DNA of 64,000 nucleotides from Achatina immaculata. Taxonomy: Eukaryota > Mollusca > Gastropoda > Stylommatophora > Achatinidae. Below are positions 42,891 through 54,464 of the stretch, piece by piece. Position 1 is the stretch's first letter. The number at the start of each line of letters is the position of its first letter. Position numbers and translations under genes: made by a program. The notes below the pieces were generated by a model, which saw only the letters and a program-made list of their open reading frames with translations, searched no databases and had not been told where the DNA came from. The DNA lies in NCBI GenBank assembly GCA_009760885.1, contig CM019716.1, positions 14,777,702-14,841,701 on the forward strand, given 5' to 3'.

Positions 42891-43930
42891 ATGGAAAGAT
42901 AACCAGCCTAGATGACAACAGTTTGCCCCCTGGTATGAGAACCACTGAGTTCACTGTGTTCATCCACTCACCAACAACTCCGAAGATGCGTTTCAGTCCT
43001 CGGCGACTACTCTGAGAATTCTGATATTTATAAAAGCAGCATTTAGAGAACCAAGGAGGCCACTGCTCCTCCAGCTAAATGGTCGTTCTAGTCTAGTGAT
43101 AAAGGGCACTGATACTGAAAGCTGGGACTTGGAAATAATAGTACATATTTCAAACTCGCTTGGCGCGCTTTCTTTGGAGACACATAGGATTGCTTGCAAT
43201 GCCCTGTTGGATTTCCTTATTTCGCTCTCTTAAGAGAATACGACTTTCTGCGAATCCATTAGAATCTTTTGAGAAAAACGCATTCAGCTTTGTGAAGGAT
43301 ACGTTATGTGAACTTTATCTGGAAAATGCTGGAGCAGCAGAGTTAACTTACAGCTGACCTATTTAAACTTGAAACATTAAGTCTTAGAAACAACCAGATG
43401 CTGCAGATAACCCCAGACAGGCTGTCAACCAGCATTCAAAGCCTTTTGCTACCGAAAAATCACATAACTGAATTAAAAGGCACATATTTTCCATACTAGA
43501 TTTAAGTAGAAATCCCATTATCATAATCTGGTGTTCGGCATTTGAACCACTTTAAAAAACCCGTCATCTTTATCTTGATTTTACAGAGCTGAGAGACTTT
43601 CATCAGGTTGTTACATCGGTTACTACTCTCACACTGTTATCTTTGATAAGATTCGTTTATTGCTCTTGTTGGGATTAACAAAACCTGGTTCAGTGGTGTC
43701 AGTCATATAACGGAACTCTGAAACTGTTTGGCAGCTGTGAATCTTTTGTAGCCATAAGAAGCTGCTTAAGTGGAGCTGGATGTAGCAGAGCAATACCTAC
43801 CACAGTTAAAAACTCTGCACCTCCTACCACTGTACTGTCTATCCTTCATGTATATGGTTGTCTGCTTCTACAACTTTCTGTCTTAGCATTGTGTAACGGG
43901 AGAATGCTAAGTAAAACATGTTTGCATTAA
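42891..43930 (+). pseudogene. LRR gene unit 3, last exon (multiply frameshifted)
   Basis: Pieces in changing frames follow the order of exon 3B: DGKITSLDDNSLPPGMRTTE, SPTN-like with EDAFQS, KAAFREP, LQLNGRSSLVIKGTDTESWD, LEIIVHISNSLGALSLET, SLKRIRLSANPLESFEKNAF (43223-43285), DTLCELYLENAGAAEL, LFKLETLSLRNNQMLQITPD, IQSLLLPKNHITELKG, and a C-terminal end YGCLLLQLSVLALCNG to a TAA at 43928-43930. At least four frameshifts and stops occur. The total length of 1040 bp equals the intact exon, so decay was by small mutations. Confidence 0.82.
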
Positions 43931-44434
43931 ATATTTGTTGTTGTTGTTGTTGTTGTTGTAGATAGTTATTTCCAGACGAACAACTAAAACGTATTATTGG
44001 ATTCTTGAAAAAAGCAACAGGTTTGAACTAAAATAATAAAAATTTTTGATGTTCGTTTAGACACTTTTCTCACTATCAGCCGTCTAGAATACCTATTAAA
44101 ACAAAGTAAAAATAAATCTTTGGAAGGTTTTCTGTCAGTGATGAAGTAAAGTATCTACTGCTGCGCCATTCAAGGTCTGACTCTTACTGCCTTTCTTCCC
44201 TTACGTATACATAAGGCATTCAGTTTTTCAGCTATGATGGCTTAAATGAGAACGAGGAGTAAACTCAATCACTTTGCAACGAGAATTCAGCACTCTACCC
44301 GTTTATAAATAAAATACAATACTGGTATTATTAAAACTCTTGATTTCTTTCCGTCTATCCATCATTTCAGCTTGACTTTTCTTTCGTTTTGCAAACGACA
44401 CACTTGAGCAATTAAAACTTTGTGGCATTTTTAA
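43931..44434. other. 3' flank of unit 3
   Basis: A (TTG)n run at 43936-43960, then AT-rich sequence. No gene. Confidence 0.45.
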
Positions 44435-44690
44435 AATAGAAAACTTAAATACTTTGGACACATTAATCGTCATGATAATCTAGATAAGACCGTCTTGGAG
44501 GGGTACATAATGGGAAAAAGAAAGAGAGGAAGATCAAGGAGGAGATGACTGCAAGACATAGTTGATAATCTGCAAATGGATGCATCAGAAGCAGGACATC
44601 TTGCTTACAACCGAGAGGCCTACAGTAGAGCTGTTAAGGAGGCAAAGTTCCACAGGGAACATGCACATGACTGACTTGACTGACTGGCAT
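44435..44690 (+). mobile_element. RTE-like LINE 3' end with (TGAC)n tail
   Basis: Same family as 2976-3430 and 12775-13060: EGYIMGKRKRGRSRRR, QDIVDNLQMDASEAGHLAYN and REAYSRAVKEAKFHREH, ending TGACTGACTTGACTGACTGG. Confidence 0.82.
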
Positions 44691-44929
44691 TTTTAAAAAA
44701 ATAGAATTCCAGCGGAAAGCAGTGTTATCATATCAGTTTCAACTTTGTGAAACTTTTCATGGCTTATAGAAATTAAGACTCTTATCTGAAAATATATATG
44801 AAAGTAAAAGACTTGTTATGTCCTTCCATCAGTATTAGGAAACTGGTAAATTATTATTTATATAATAATTATGACTTCATGTTCTGATCGTCTTTGCACT
44901 TGAAATGGAGAGAGTATGGAGCGGATATG
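44691..44929. other. Short AT-rich spacer
   Basis: Nothing recognised. Confidence 0.4.
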
Positions 44930-45285
44930 TATTGATAGAACCGCTTACTTTCATAGAATAGCATACATGGACTTTTAGTACAGCTTACTTTCATAGAATA
45001 GCATACATGGACTTTTAGTACAGCTTACTTTCATAGAATAGCATACATGGAGTTTTAGTACAGCTTATTTTCATAGAATAGCATAAATGGACTTTTAGTA
45101 CAGCTTACTTTCATAGAATAGCATACACGGAGTTTTAGTACAGCTTACTTTCATAGAATAGCATACATGGACTTTTAGTACAGCTTACTTTCATAGAATA
45201 GCATAATGGAGTTTTAGTACAGCTTACTTTCATAGAGTATCCGGCACGGACTGATAGTACCGCGTGATGCCGTACGGTAGCAGAC
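44930..45285. repeat. 40-bp satellite, subfamily 1
   Basis: About 7.5 units of CAGCTTACTTTCATAGAATA plus GCATACATGGACTTTTAGTA. The last diverged unit (45245-45285, GGACTGATAGTACCGCGTGA...CGTACGGTAGCAGACAGG) is intermediate to the array at 46491-47490. Both arrays therefore belong to one family, now split by a PLE. Confidence 0.85.
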
Positions 45286-45402
45286 AGGCAATAATTAGTG
45301 TATAAGTATATAACTATATATGGAGACATTGCAGTAAAGCTGTGATACTAAAATGTATAAATTAGGAAAAATGTAGGAACAGCTTTTTACTTAACGAGCA
45401 CA

Positions 45403-45442
45403 CAGTTTTGACGTTTCGGCGTGAGCCTTAATCGTACAAAAA
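45403..45442 (-). ncRNA. Hammerhead-like motif in PLE arm (C)
   Basis: Minus strand: TGT-ACGATTAA-GGC-TCAC-GCC-GAAA-C-GTC-AAA. The core differs by one base from copies A and B. Confidence 0.35.
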
Positions 45443-45843
45443 CACACAGGGAAAAGAAATAGAGAGAGGAGATAAAGTATAAATTCAGATGAATGATGTG
45501 TTAAAAAATAAATAAAATGAATAGAGCACTTAGCTGTAACTTGTAAGAAGATGTGGCTTATCCGAAGTTGTGTGTCAGAAATGCGTATAGTAGAGTATAG
45601 AGAGTTTTTAAATGGAGACTTGTGATGTGTGCTAGGTGGGTCGTAACTGAGGGTGGTGGGTGGGAAAACCGTGGAGGGGAGAGAGAGTGATACAATGGTA
45701 ATATAGCTAGAAGAAGGTGAAATATGTGATTATAGTTAGGGTTGAAGAGTTGTCATGTGATGCTGTGAGGAGGTTCCGAATTATGTGTAACCAGTGAAAA
45801 GGGAGTGGAACTTAGTAGGGAGGGATTGTGGAAGAGGAGAATG

Positions 45844-46272
45844 TTAGGTGTAGCTGAATAACGAGTTCAAGCCATGTGGTTCCAGCGTCCCATATTCCTG
45901 ATTGTAGCTATTCTCAAGTGCTAGACGTCTTCTGTCATCTGCGTGACATTGTTTGATAGCTATTACCAGAAAGTCAGATTTGCCTCTATGGTTTGGGCCA
46001 TTGAAATGGTTCGGGACTGGTTTCGAAGCATGCTGGGTGATATCGTACAGTTGTTTCTGCATGCGGTCCCCTAATCTGAGACCAGTTTCATCAATATAAG
46101 TTATCCTGCATCTTTTGCATACATTACGGGCCTCGCATGTGAATCCCTCATGGAGAGTGAGGGTAGTTTTGGGAAAGGTAATCGTTGTCGTTTCCCAGAC
46201 TACAACAGGGCAGGCAATACAGCGAGGGCGGTTAGATGTTCTAGTGCCAACGTATTCAAGATTCTGCTTCAA
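45844..46272 (-). CDS. PLE GIY-YIG endonuclease domain
   Basis: 142 codons. It begins inside the pol, with NRPRCIACPVV and FTCEARNVCKRCRITYIDET. Here the usual Y-I-G of the second endonuclease motif reads Y-I-D, so catalysis is doubtful. HFNGPNHRGKSDFLVIAIK and LALENSYNQEYGTLEPHGLN follow, the conserved end of PLE proteins (Glu of the active site in LALEN). The Cys-x2-Cys zinc-binding pair is present. In PLEs this domain nicks target DNA for priming. Coding continues upstream into linker sequence in other frames. It is not a host gene. Confidence 0.8.
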   Translation of the reverse strand: MKQNLEYVGTRTSNRPRCIACPVVVWETTTITFPKTTLTLHEGFTCEARNVCKRCRITYIDETGLRLGDRMQKQLYDITQHASKPVPNHFNGPNHRGKSDFLVIAIKQCHADDRRRLALENSYNQEYGTLEPHGLNSLFSYT

Positions 46273-46399
46273 GTGGCCATTGACGTTGGCGTTCTTAAAA
46301 TTGGATTCCCGTTTGTATGCTAAAAGGGGTGGATCAAAGAAAATGTCGCGAAATTTATACTTTATCTCCTCTCTCTTTTTCTCTGTCCTGTGTGTTTTT

Positions 46400-46437
46400 T
46401 TATATGATTAAGGCTCACGCCGAAGCGTCATAACTGT
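46400..46437 (+). ncRNA. Hammerhead-like motif in PLE arm (D)
   Basis: TAT-ATGATTAA-GGC-TCAC-GCC-GAAG-C-GTC-ATA. Stem I is TAT/ATA where copies A and B have TGT/ACA, a compensated change; GAAA reads GAAG. Confidence 0.35.
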
Positions 46438-46490
46438 GTACTCGTTAAGTAATAAAGCTGTTACTACTTTTTTTCTGGTTTATACATTTT

Positions 46491-47490
46491 GGTATCAGGC
46501 ATTGACTGGTAGCACCGCTTGTTGGTGTACGGTGCCAGGCATTGACTGGTAGCACCGCTTGTTGCTGTACGGTGCCAGGCATAGACTGGTAGCACCGCTT
46601 GTTGCTGTACGGTGCCAGGCATTGACTGGTAGCACCGCTTGTTGCTGTACGGTGCCAGGCATAGACTGGTAGCACCGCTTGTTGCTGTACGGTGCCAGGC
46701 ATTGACTGGTAGCACCGCTTGTTGCTGTACGGTATCAGGCATAGACTGGTAGCACCGCTTGTTGCTGTACGGTATCAGGCATAGACTGGTAGCACCGCTT
46801 GTTGCTGTACGGTATCAGGCATAGACTGGTAGCACCGCTTGTTGCTGTACGGTACCAGGCATAGACTGGTAGCACCGCTTGTTGCTGTACGGTACCAGGC
46901 ATTGACTGGTAGCACCGCTTGTTGCTGTACGGTACCAGGCATAGACTGGTAGCACCGCTTGTTGCTGTACGGTACCAGGCATTGACTGGTAGCACCGCTT
47001 GTTGCTGTACGGTACCAGGCATTGACTGGTAGCACCGCTTGTTGCTGTACGGTATCAGGCATTGACTGGTAGCACCGCTTGTTGCTGTACGGTATCAGGC
47101 ATAGACTGGTAGCACCGCTTGTTGCTGTACGGTACCAGGCATAGACTGGTAGCACCGCTTGTTGCTGTACGGTACCAGGCATAGACTGGTAGCACCGTTT
47201 GTTGCTGTACGGTATCAGGCATAGACTGTTAGCACCGCTTGTTGGTGTACGGTATCAGGCATTGACTGGTAGCACCGCTTGTTGGTGTACGGTATCAGGC
47301 ATTGACTGGTAGCACCGCTTGTTGGTGTACGGTATCAGGCATAGACTGGTAGCACCGCTTGTTGGTGTACGGTATCAGGCATAGACTGGTAGCACCGCTT
47401 GTTGGTGTACGGTATCAGGCATTGACTGGTAGCACCGCTTGTTGGTGTACGGTATCAGGCATTGACTGGTAGCACCGCTTGCTGCTTACT
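46491..47490. repeat. 40-bp satellite, subfamily 2, 25 units
   Basis: Unit GGTATCAGGCATTGACTGGT plus AGCACCGCTTGTTGCTGTAC. Variants: TATC/TACC/TGCC, ATTG/ATAG, GCTG/GGTG. Diverged units continue to about 47580 (GGGACTGAAAGAACAGCTTA, GGGACTGGTAGAACTGCTCA). The minus-strand open frames are artefacts. Confidence 0.95.
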
Positions 47491-47589
47491 ACGCTTATTA
47501 TAAGATAGCAGACAGGGACTGAAAGAACAGCTTACTGTTCTAAGCTAGCAGAAGGGACTGGTAGAACTGCTCATTGTCACACAGTAGCA

Positions 47590-47835
47590 GAATAACTTCA
47601 CCAGACACGGAATGAGTAATGGCCACAAAAAGTCTAGAAAGACAAGTAATCATTGATTTTTTTTCTTATTATATATTTAAATTTAATGATTTTTTTTTTC
47701 TCATTGTGTATGCACTTCTTGGATATTTATTGCGTAAACGTCTAGAATTTTCCATACCTTACTTTATGAAATGTTAGTTTAATGTAAGTATATACATCAT
47801 CACTACTCTGTATGGACTCTTAAAAACTGAAATGA
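47590..47835. other. Spacer
   Basis: T-rich, no gene. Confidence 0.4.
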
Positions 47836-47839
47836 TAAG

Positions 47840-49480
47840 TTCAAAAGTTCGAAAGTTCAAACTCAGACTCCGGCGTCATTGCATTCAGGACACGCCTTTG
47901 TATTCTCCGCCTTATGCTGCATCCTCCAATCAAGAGTTTGTTTACTTTGTGTCAAGTGTTGGTTGTTTAGGATGTGTTTTGTGCCACACAGTTCAGATTT
48001 CTTACCAGCACCCTTAGGTTTTCCTAGCTCCACCAATAGCTTCACATTTACATTGCTCTTCCATTCCTGCTCTTCATTTTCATGCAGTCTGTCAAATACG
48101 GGTTTAGTAATATCACCATTGCCTGTTCGCAGCCTGGCATTTATTTTAGCCTGGCCAGCAAGTTTATCTGCCATTTTCCTGCCATGTTCTCCCGCATGCC
48201 CTGGACAGTAAATCCACGTTAGGCTTGTCACAGTTGACTGACTTAACAGATGAACGCATTCTTTTCGAAGCAATTACTTCTCAGTCTTGTGAAGCATACT
48301 CCGTGAATCCATCACAATGGCACCATGAACCACATCATGGGCAACTAGCTATTCCATTGCCGCCTACACAGCCTCAGTTTTCCATTCGCATGCTTGATGT
48401 GCTGACTTCAAAGGCTCCCGAACCCTGTGCCACTACTCTTCCATGTCGGTAGACAACAAAACACCAACCACTTCTGCTGTTTCGAGCCACTGAGCCATCT
48501 GTATATATCATCTTTTATTTTTGGAAGACTAACAGTGATGAGATTTTGAACCCAAAGTTCACCTGACCGCTGTGTCCAATCTCGAAACTGACGGCCCTTC
48601 CATATAATAACCTTTGTTAGCTGAGATTGGTCCTGCTCTTGTAACCAGTCTTCACCTTTAGTCAACTCATCTAGATCGGACACTGACATTAATCTATCAT
48701 CAGTCTCATTCATCCAGGGTCTGCCTCGGCTGATGCGTCTGCCCTTTATCAACCCGAGCTCCTTATGGAGAGGATGGCCTTTAATGCGGGCGACCTTGAT
48801 ATATGTCTTTTTCTGAGCATGCTTGTGTTTTGATTTCATAGTCAGCGTATCAAGCAGAAAGCGCATGGCTGCCACTGGAATAACCCTGGTGCAACCCAAG
48901 ACCACTCTCACTGCCTCGTTATGTACACGCTCCAGCATGTTCAGCTGTGCATATGACAGGTTGAGTAGGCCAAGACCATACTCCAGTGGTGACATCCCCA
49001 GCGCCTGAAACAGCAAAAATAGAGTGCGCGGTGGAAAGTTTGCTGCAGTCAATCACTTAACTGCTCCCAACACTTACCTGGCCTTTTGTATTACATTGTC
49101 CACATGTTGTGTACAGGACAAGGATCGATCAAATGTGATCCCTAGATACCTCATGACATGTGTTCTCTTAATATCTTGTCAATGACACTTCACAATCGGA
49201 AGTTCAGATCTTACAATTCTGTTATTTAATGAGTACCACGTGATGCTAGCTTTTTCAGGGTTTATCACCACATTGTTATCCTCACGCCAGCTTGTTATCT
49301 GATCAGCCATGTTCTGTACCCTTGTGACTACTTTCTCTCTACACCTCCCACGCTCACACGAGTATGTTAATATCCTCGTAATCATCAGCGTAGGTCACCG
49401 TTTGTCCCAAACCATTCCCAAATAACGGCGTGTTACCAGTACAATATATATAGAATAGCACAGGAGATAAGGTGTAGCTG
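47840..49480 (-). mobile_element. LINE with RNase H, 3' half, minus strand
   Basis: A different LINE from 14.1-18.38 kb. In minus-strand order: an RT remnant (49385-49179: MADQITSWREDNNVVINPEK), the thumb (49052-48408: GLLNLSYAQLNMLERVHNEA, VRVVLGCTRVIPVAAMRFLL), then RNase H-like SGTGF-type sequence. Another frame (48273-47863) has LTWIYCPGHAGEHGRKMADK, the last RNase H motif, and ends with a Cys pair (ACPEC). Several frameshifts separate the pieces and the palm with YADD is missing. 5'-truncated dead copy. Confidence 0.75.
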
Positions 49481-49484
49481 TATG

Positions 49485-50470
49485 TGAGGGCAATCATGTG
49501 TATTAATCTGGGGGCATTTAGAGCCCTTGGCTTGCAGTCATTTTTGGACTTCCGATGTCAATTTTCCTGACGGTTCTAGAAGTGTAGCGGGGCCTGAAAA
49601 GGGGGGGGGGGAATCTCATGACAGCGTGATTTTTGCTTGAAAGAGTTTAGTGTTCGCTGTAGCAGGTTGTTATAAACATGTGGTCTAGTTCGTAGGATTC
49701 TGCAGAACTGTCTTGTCCTAGTTGGTATGCTAGTTCGTGCACTGGACTGCCATTATGGCAAGGCAACCTGCCGGCATATCATCGTTTTGTGTGTCATTTT
49801 CCATTTCGTCAATTTCCAGTCACTAACAATACTTTTAAGCTGTTACGCCAGTTTTATTGGGTCATTACTCGTGTTTATTGTGCTAACTTTGGATGTGAAA
49901 GAACTTGGATAAGGCTAGAGTTTGAACTGGTGTATAACAACGTCAGGTCGTTATTCAGACTAGTTTCAGTAGAGATGCATCCCACAGCCATATTAAATGC
50001 CACCCTGGCATATACGAGTATTTGGTACAGCTAAGCACAACGAATCAGAGGGAGACAACTGAGGTAGTCCCGTAGCAATGATTCTGGGCTCTGAGATTGA
50101 AACCTATTAAAAACTGAATGTTGTATTTATGTAGACTAGAATGTTTTATAATTTAGAAAATGTGTATTAATCTTCATTAAGCTGAGAGTAACAGACTGTC
50201 TTCTATATTTAATCTCCGTGCTGTCAAATTTATTCATTCATTGTACGCTAATTAATACGCAATAATATTTGCTATTGCTAGGTACTGAGGAATAAAGATA
50301 GACTTGTTAAAAAAAAAAAAGAAACAAATCTCGCAATGAGTTTATCACCTGCTTTGATACACAAGAAACCATAAAAGGAAAATGTCAGATGTTAACAGAA
50401 AAACTTAGATATTGCTGAACAAAGTTTTGAGGAGAGTCGTCTCTAGTACTTAATCCTAGCAGTTTTGTGT
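49485..50470. other. Spacer without recognised genes
   Basis: Contains a poly-G run at 49603-49611. The small frames at 49727-50034 show no family resemblance. Confidence 0.4.
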
Positions 50471-50477
50471 CATGGTA

Positions 50478-50695
50478 GGAACATGGTAGGAACTTCTTCT
50501 TCTTCTGCGTTCGAGATTGTTGGTCACTTCAGATCCTGATCCCTGTCGACATGGCAAAGCCCGCATTCCTCTCCAGATCCTGATAGGAGCCCTAAAGCTT
50601 TTGTCCCAAGCTTGTGTCCTCTGGCCATGTCTCACGCCTCAGGTCTGCATGGTTTGGGCACTCTTGTAGGATATGTTAAGTTTGAGGAAAACAGG
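50478..50695 (-). mobile_element. I-type LINE 3' scrap with (GAA)n tail
   Basis: Minus strand: CPNHADLRRETWPEDTSLGQK-like sequence with a Cys/His end, then GAACGCAGAAGAAGAAGAAG. The protein end parallels the C-terminus of the 14.1-18.38 kb LINE (WPSETTKEDKLYGS), and the tail is nearly the same. Confidence 0.65.
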
Positions 50696-50699
50696 TGAT

Positions 50700-51390
50700 A
50701 GTTATACAGTGATATAATCCATTTATTTTTTTTCCGTTTTCAGTGCTGTATTTTACCAGCAAAAGTACGAGTATATTTGCATTGGTAGTTATTTTCGAAT
50801 TTAATACACATTTTTAATATGTTGTATACTGAAAAGACATAACTTTGTTGATGTTGTTGATGTTGTGCGCAAATGTTGCAAATAAATGTAACACCAATTT
50901 TTGTTTATCTTTGTTTTTCTTTTGTTTTTCTTTCATTTTCTTTGCTTTTCTTTCTTCTTATCTTTTTTCTTTCCTTTCCTTTCATTTTCTTTTCTTTTTC
51001 TTTTCTTTTAAGATAACTTACATTGTTCGCGCTTATAATTCAGTATTCAAACGTCAGGTTTATTCAGCAACAAATCACTCAGTCTTAACATTTCGTCTTC
51101 GTCTAAATTATGCAAAGCAGAAGAGTTAAAGAGGACAAGAAAAGAAGAACCTCAAATAAGAGTTGGAAAGTGGTAAATAGTGACGTTTATCTCGTTGCTT
51201 GTGGACTTTGTATTTCGGAGAGAGTGTACTGTCAAGTGGTAGATGTTCAACAACCAGATTATGGCACCGTATGTTTAGATGAAGATTTGGCAGAAGGTGA
51301 GTGAGCAGAGATGATGCTGAAGAAGGAAGAATACTGAGGTTGTCAAACCTAGCTAAGATAAACCGACTAGAAAAAATATGAAAAACATAG
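50700..51390. other. Spacer with T/C-rich tract
   Basis: TTTTC-rich low complexity at 50900-51010. No gene recognised. Confidence 0.4.
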
Positions 51391-51479
51391 GAATGTAATT
51401 ATTATGGTTTTAATGGAGACCACGTGGGATTATCTGTCTGTCAACATTCATTGTCTGGTTTCTGTCTGTGCCTTGCACA
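51391..51479 (+). repeat. 89-bp flanking direct repeat, left copy
   Basis: GAATGTAATTATTATGGTTT to GTGCCTTGCACA. The same sequence, with one 8-bp CTGT expansion, lies directly right of the gypsy element at 57516-57612. Both copies abut the 190-bp terminal repeats. Confidence 0.9.
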
Positions 51480-51669
51480 GAGAGTTTTTGTGTATTGCTA
51501 ATAATTGTGTTGCATAGACTACGTCATTAGGAAAGTACGTGTGCAAAGAAGTCGTTAGAAAGGTCCGTGTGAAAAAGCCGGTCGTTAGGCAGTCTTGGCG
51601 TGAATGTGTAACGGGATGGAAGTGTTTTGTGGAACTGTGTGTTGGTCTAGAGAAATATGATAGAGATAG
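51480..51669 (+). repeat. 190-bp terminal direct repeat (LTR-like), left
   Basis: GAGAGTTTTTGTGTATTGCT to AAATATGATAGAGATAG. Nearly identical (three differences seen) to 57326-57515. The best candidate for the LTR of the gypsy element, although it lacks clear TG...CA ends and I see no primer-binding site right after it. Confidence 0.7.
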
Positions 51670-53033
51670 CGTTGTTGTTGTTAGAATTAGTTTAGTTTAT
51701 TTTCCCTGTGTGAGTTGCAGTCTTTGGGTAAGCTTGTAAGTATGATTTTTGGTAGGTATAAATCATTGTAAGGTTTTCTTTGTCCATGTGGCGTAGAGGT
51801 CATCTCACGCCGGGCATTTGTTACTGTGAATTTCTGTTCAGCCTGATGGCTACATTCCCATCATCATGATTTCATCCCTCATTTTGGTCCATTAATAAAT
51901 GTGTGTTGTCTGATGATAAACTACACCAATTGGCTTTGTGGGAATTCTCATTGTTGACCGGTTTGTTTTGGTCGGAAGACTGCCAAGTTATGTTTAAGTC
52001 GTTGTATTTGTACTATCTTTTGTGGAGTTGAAAGCCTGGGTGTCTTGTTGTATTTTCTTAGTGTATAATACAGAAAATTAGGTGATGGTTAGAACACCAG
52101 CAACAAGAAGAAACTTATAAGTTGAAACTGTACTCCACAAGAAGAATCAATCAAACCAGTAGTCTCCTTGTAAGGAGAATTCTGTTTCAGTGTTGCCGTG
52201 ACCAGGACACTTGTCACGTCCAGTGTGTTTGTTTACACGTTGAACAGTTCCTCCACGTTTTTTCTAGGCCACAGTTGTGTGTTGACAGTATGTTTCGTCA
52301 GTGGTTTTCAAGTTTTGGTTAGGGAATAGTATTTTTGTTAGTGTCAGAGACAGTTATCGTAGAAGTTATTCAAAGCGGCGATGATGTCCAGTCTACCCAA
52401 AAGTTGTGTCACATCTAGTCCTGGGTCCTAGGCAGTGCAGCTACTGACGCCTACCTGTGCCTGCAATCAAGTCCAGTGAGACTGAACCTGAACTACTATC
52501 CGGTGAGGAACTAGAGCAGTTTGTTCCAAGCGACATTTACTTCTCAACCAGCTCCATCTGGACAGGGGAGGTAACATGTTGACAAAATTAACGGTTTTCC
52601 ACAATTTCGGCAGATAGACAGGAGTGGACATTGATACATGGACAGTTTGGATTGTGCTCTTTATGTGTGGTGTAGGATTTCAGACATTGTAGATTCACTT
52701 ATATTTGGAATATACATTGTAGGACATTCTTCTCCAATGTTATTAGCGGGACTTTCTTGAACACTTAATTTAGTGGTGATATTTGGAACAGTGCATAGAC
52801 CTCTTGTTGCTTTTCATTTAACTTAGGACTTCATTGTAGTTAGTTAGTGCGTGGTATGGTATTTAATTGAATTTCTTTTCTATGTTTATTAGTTGGATGG
52901 CATTCGTACATGACATGAATAATTGATATGCCATTGTTTTGAAATTTGTTGACATTGCTGTATATGGTGGCATTGTATTGATTCCAGTGGTATATTCTAA
53001 CAATCAGTGGGGTGCACTACGGATAGACGCACG
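51670..53033 (+). mobile_element. Ty3/gypsy element, leader
   Basis: 1.36 kb between the left terminal repeat and gag, without a recognisable ORF. Long for a gypsy leader. Confidence 0.55.
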
Positions 53034-53896
53034 ATGGCCTCAGCTCCATCCACGCCCAATTTGCTGGGTTTATTGCAAGATACCTTGTCCCAAGTCAGCA
53101 ATGACTTGAGGTTTTCCCACGTCATGTCCGCTGTAGCAAAGTTCGACGGGGATCCAGCCAAATTGAAACCATGGCTGGATGAGATTAATAAGATTATGGA
53201 CATGCGGAATGCTGATGTGCCCAGTAAGAAGAACTTGGTGTATTTACGCACCACAGGTTCGCTGGCAGAGTTCGTCAAACAGCGTCTCCAGTTTCAAGAG
53301 ACATGGGAGGAGTTCGTATCTGTTTTATTAGCACGATATGGGGTGCTGCAGACTCCTCAGGAGGCCTGGTATACCCTAGCCTCCACTCGACAGTCTCCTG
53401 GAGAGCCCATTCAAGCGCTGGCTGATCGCATCAGTGAGTTGCTTACTCTGAGGCGGAATGGGTAACTCCGCTGGCGCAGAGGCAAATGGTGCAGTCGTTT
53501 GTAGATGCACTACTTTCTAGAGCATTGAAATCAAAATTATTAAGAGATAAACCTGTTCTGTTTTCACAGGCGGTGGACTTAGCCTTACAAGAAAATGACC
53601 TCATGAAGTCGGTGAATCTTAGTTGTAGTTCCCGACAAGCTTTCATTACAGGTTCTCGACCGTCCGGTGAGGTGACGCAGAGAGTACAGTTGGTCTCTCA
53701 TCAGGAGAACTCTCGACGGACGTCTTCACACTTCGAAGCGGGTAGGATAGACCACCAGAGATCGAATACCAGGAAGGCTAAACCTGCGAGTACACTACCA
53801 CAAGAAACTAGGTCTTGTTATAACTGTGGCAGGAGAGGTCACATAGCCCGATTTTGTAGGCAGAGTGTAAGGAAGGATCGTGTACATTTAAACTGA
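53034..53896 (+). pseudogene. Gypsy gag with zinc knuckle (one frameshift)
   Basis: Starts ATGGCCTCAGCTCC at 53034. The capsid-like region (FDGDPAKLKPWLDEINKIMD, WEEFVSVLLARYG, SPGEPIQALADRISELL) runs to a stop at 53465. A frameshift near 53445 moves the reading to the second frame (EWVTPLAQRQMVQSFVDALL onward), which ends at 53896. Near the end is a CCHC knuckle, CYNCGRRGHIARFC, with all four ligands. Gag packages the element RNA. Apart from the one frameshift it is well preserved. Confidence 0.85.
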
Positions 53897-53907
53897 CAAG
53901 TCGGCGC

Positions 53908-54437
53908 ATGAATAGCTCCCATGTGTCCGACCGTATCTTTACACCATCTAGATCTGCCAAACACTCTGTCTCATTTTCGCATGCGACACTACTACGCTCG
54001 GTGGCTGCGAATCCCCCGACTCTTACTTCTGTCCTTGTTTCTATTGATACTTTTCGAATTCGAGCATCAAGGATTCTGTATACAGATCCTTACGTTCTGC
54101 TCCTAAACTCTTGCCCGCTAGAATTGCTCTGCAGACTGTTACTGCAGCTTCCATGAGAGTAATTGGCAGAGTTTACCTACCTATCTCTATTGCTGGTGTC
54201 ACTGTTTCTCATTGCTTTTATGTGGTTCGCAACATGAACCGTTCCGCCATTCTGGGGCGTGATTTTTTGTCTCGTTCTGGTGCTGTCATCGATTACAATT
54301 CTAATACACTTAACATACATAACAAGAAGATTCCTTTAGAGTTAGATGCACACATCGCTTCTATTCTTCGTGTCCAGCGTTCTTCTCTTCTTTCTCCACG
54401 TTCCGTCAATCTTATTCCTCTTAAACTGAAAGCCTAA
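53908..54437 (+). pseudogene. Gypsy protease region, active site missing
   Basis: SVLVSIDTFRIRAS is normally followed within a few residues by the aspartic triad (D-T/S-G). Here the sequence goes straight into a second frame with KDSVYRSLRSAPKLLPARIA, and no DTG/DSG is present. The downstream flap and C-terminal motif (AILGRDFLSRSGAVIDY) are intact. A short deletion near 54070 therefore removed the catalytic centre. An in-frame TAA at 54435-54437 separates it from the reverse transcriptase frame. Confidence 0.72.
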
Positions 54438-54464
54438 CCATATTTTCCATCTGGCAATTCTTAT

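Larger units (their letters stand above)
45286..46490 (-). mobile_element. Penelope-like element with inverted arms
   Basis: Inverted arms: 45300-45480 (CAGTAAAGCTGTGATAC, TAGGAACAGC, CACACAGGGAAAAGAAATAG) and 46345-46490 (reverse complement, ending TTTATACATTTTGGTATCA). The interior is PLE pol 3' sequence on the minus strand. The linker DPPLLAYKRESN lies near 46340-46300 and a GIY-YIG endonuclease ORF at 45844-46272. No reverse transcriptase remains. Inserted in a 40-bp satellite. Confidence 0.82.

Noticed and set aside
46445..47182. Minus-strand frames of 85-135 codons (MPGTVQQQAVLPV repeats)
   Set aside because: Reading of the 40-bp satellite; no start context, no relatives, and identical in several frames.
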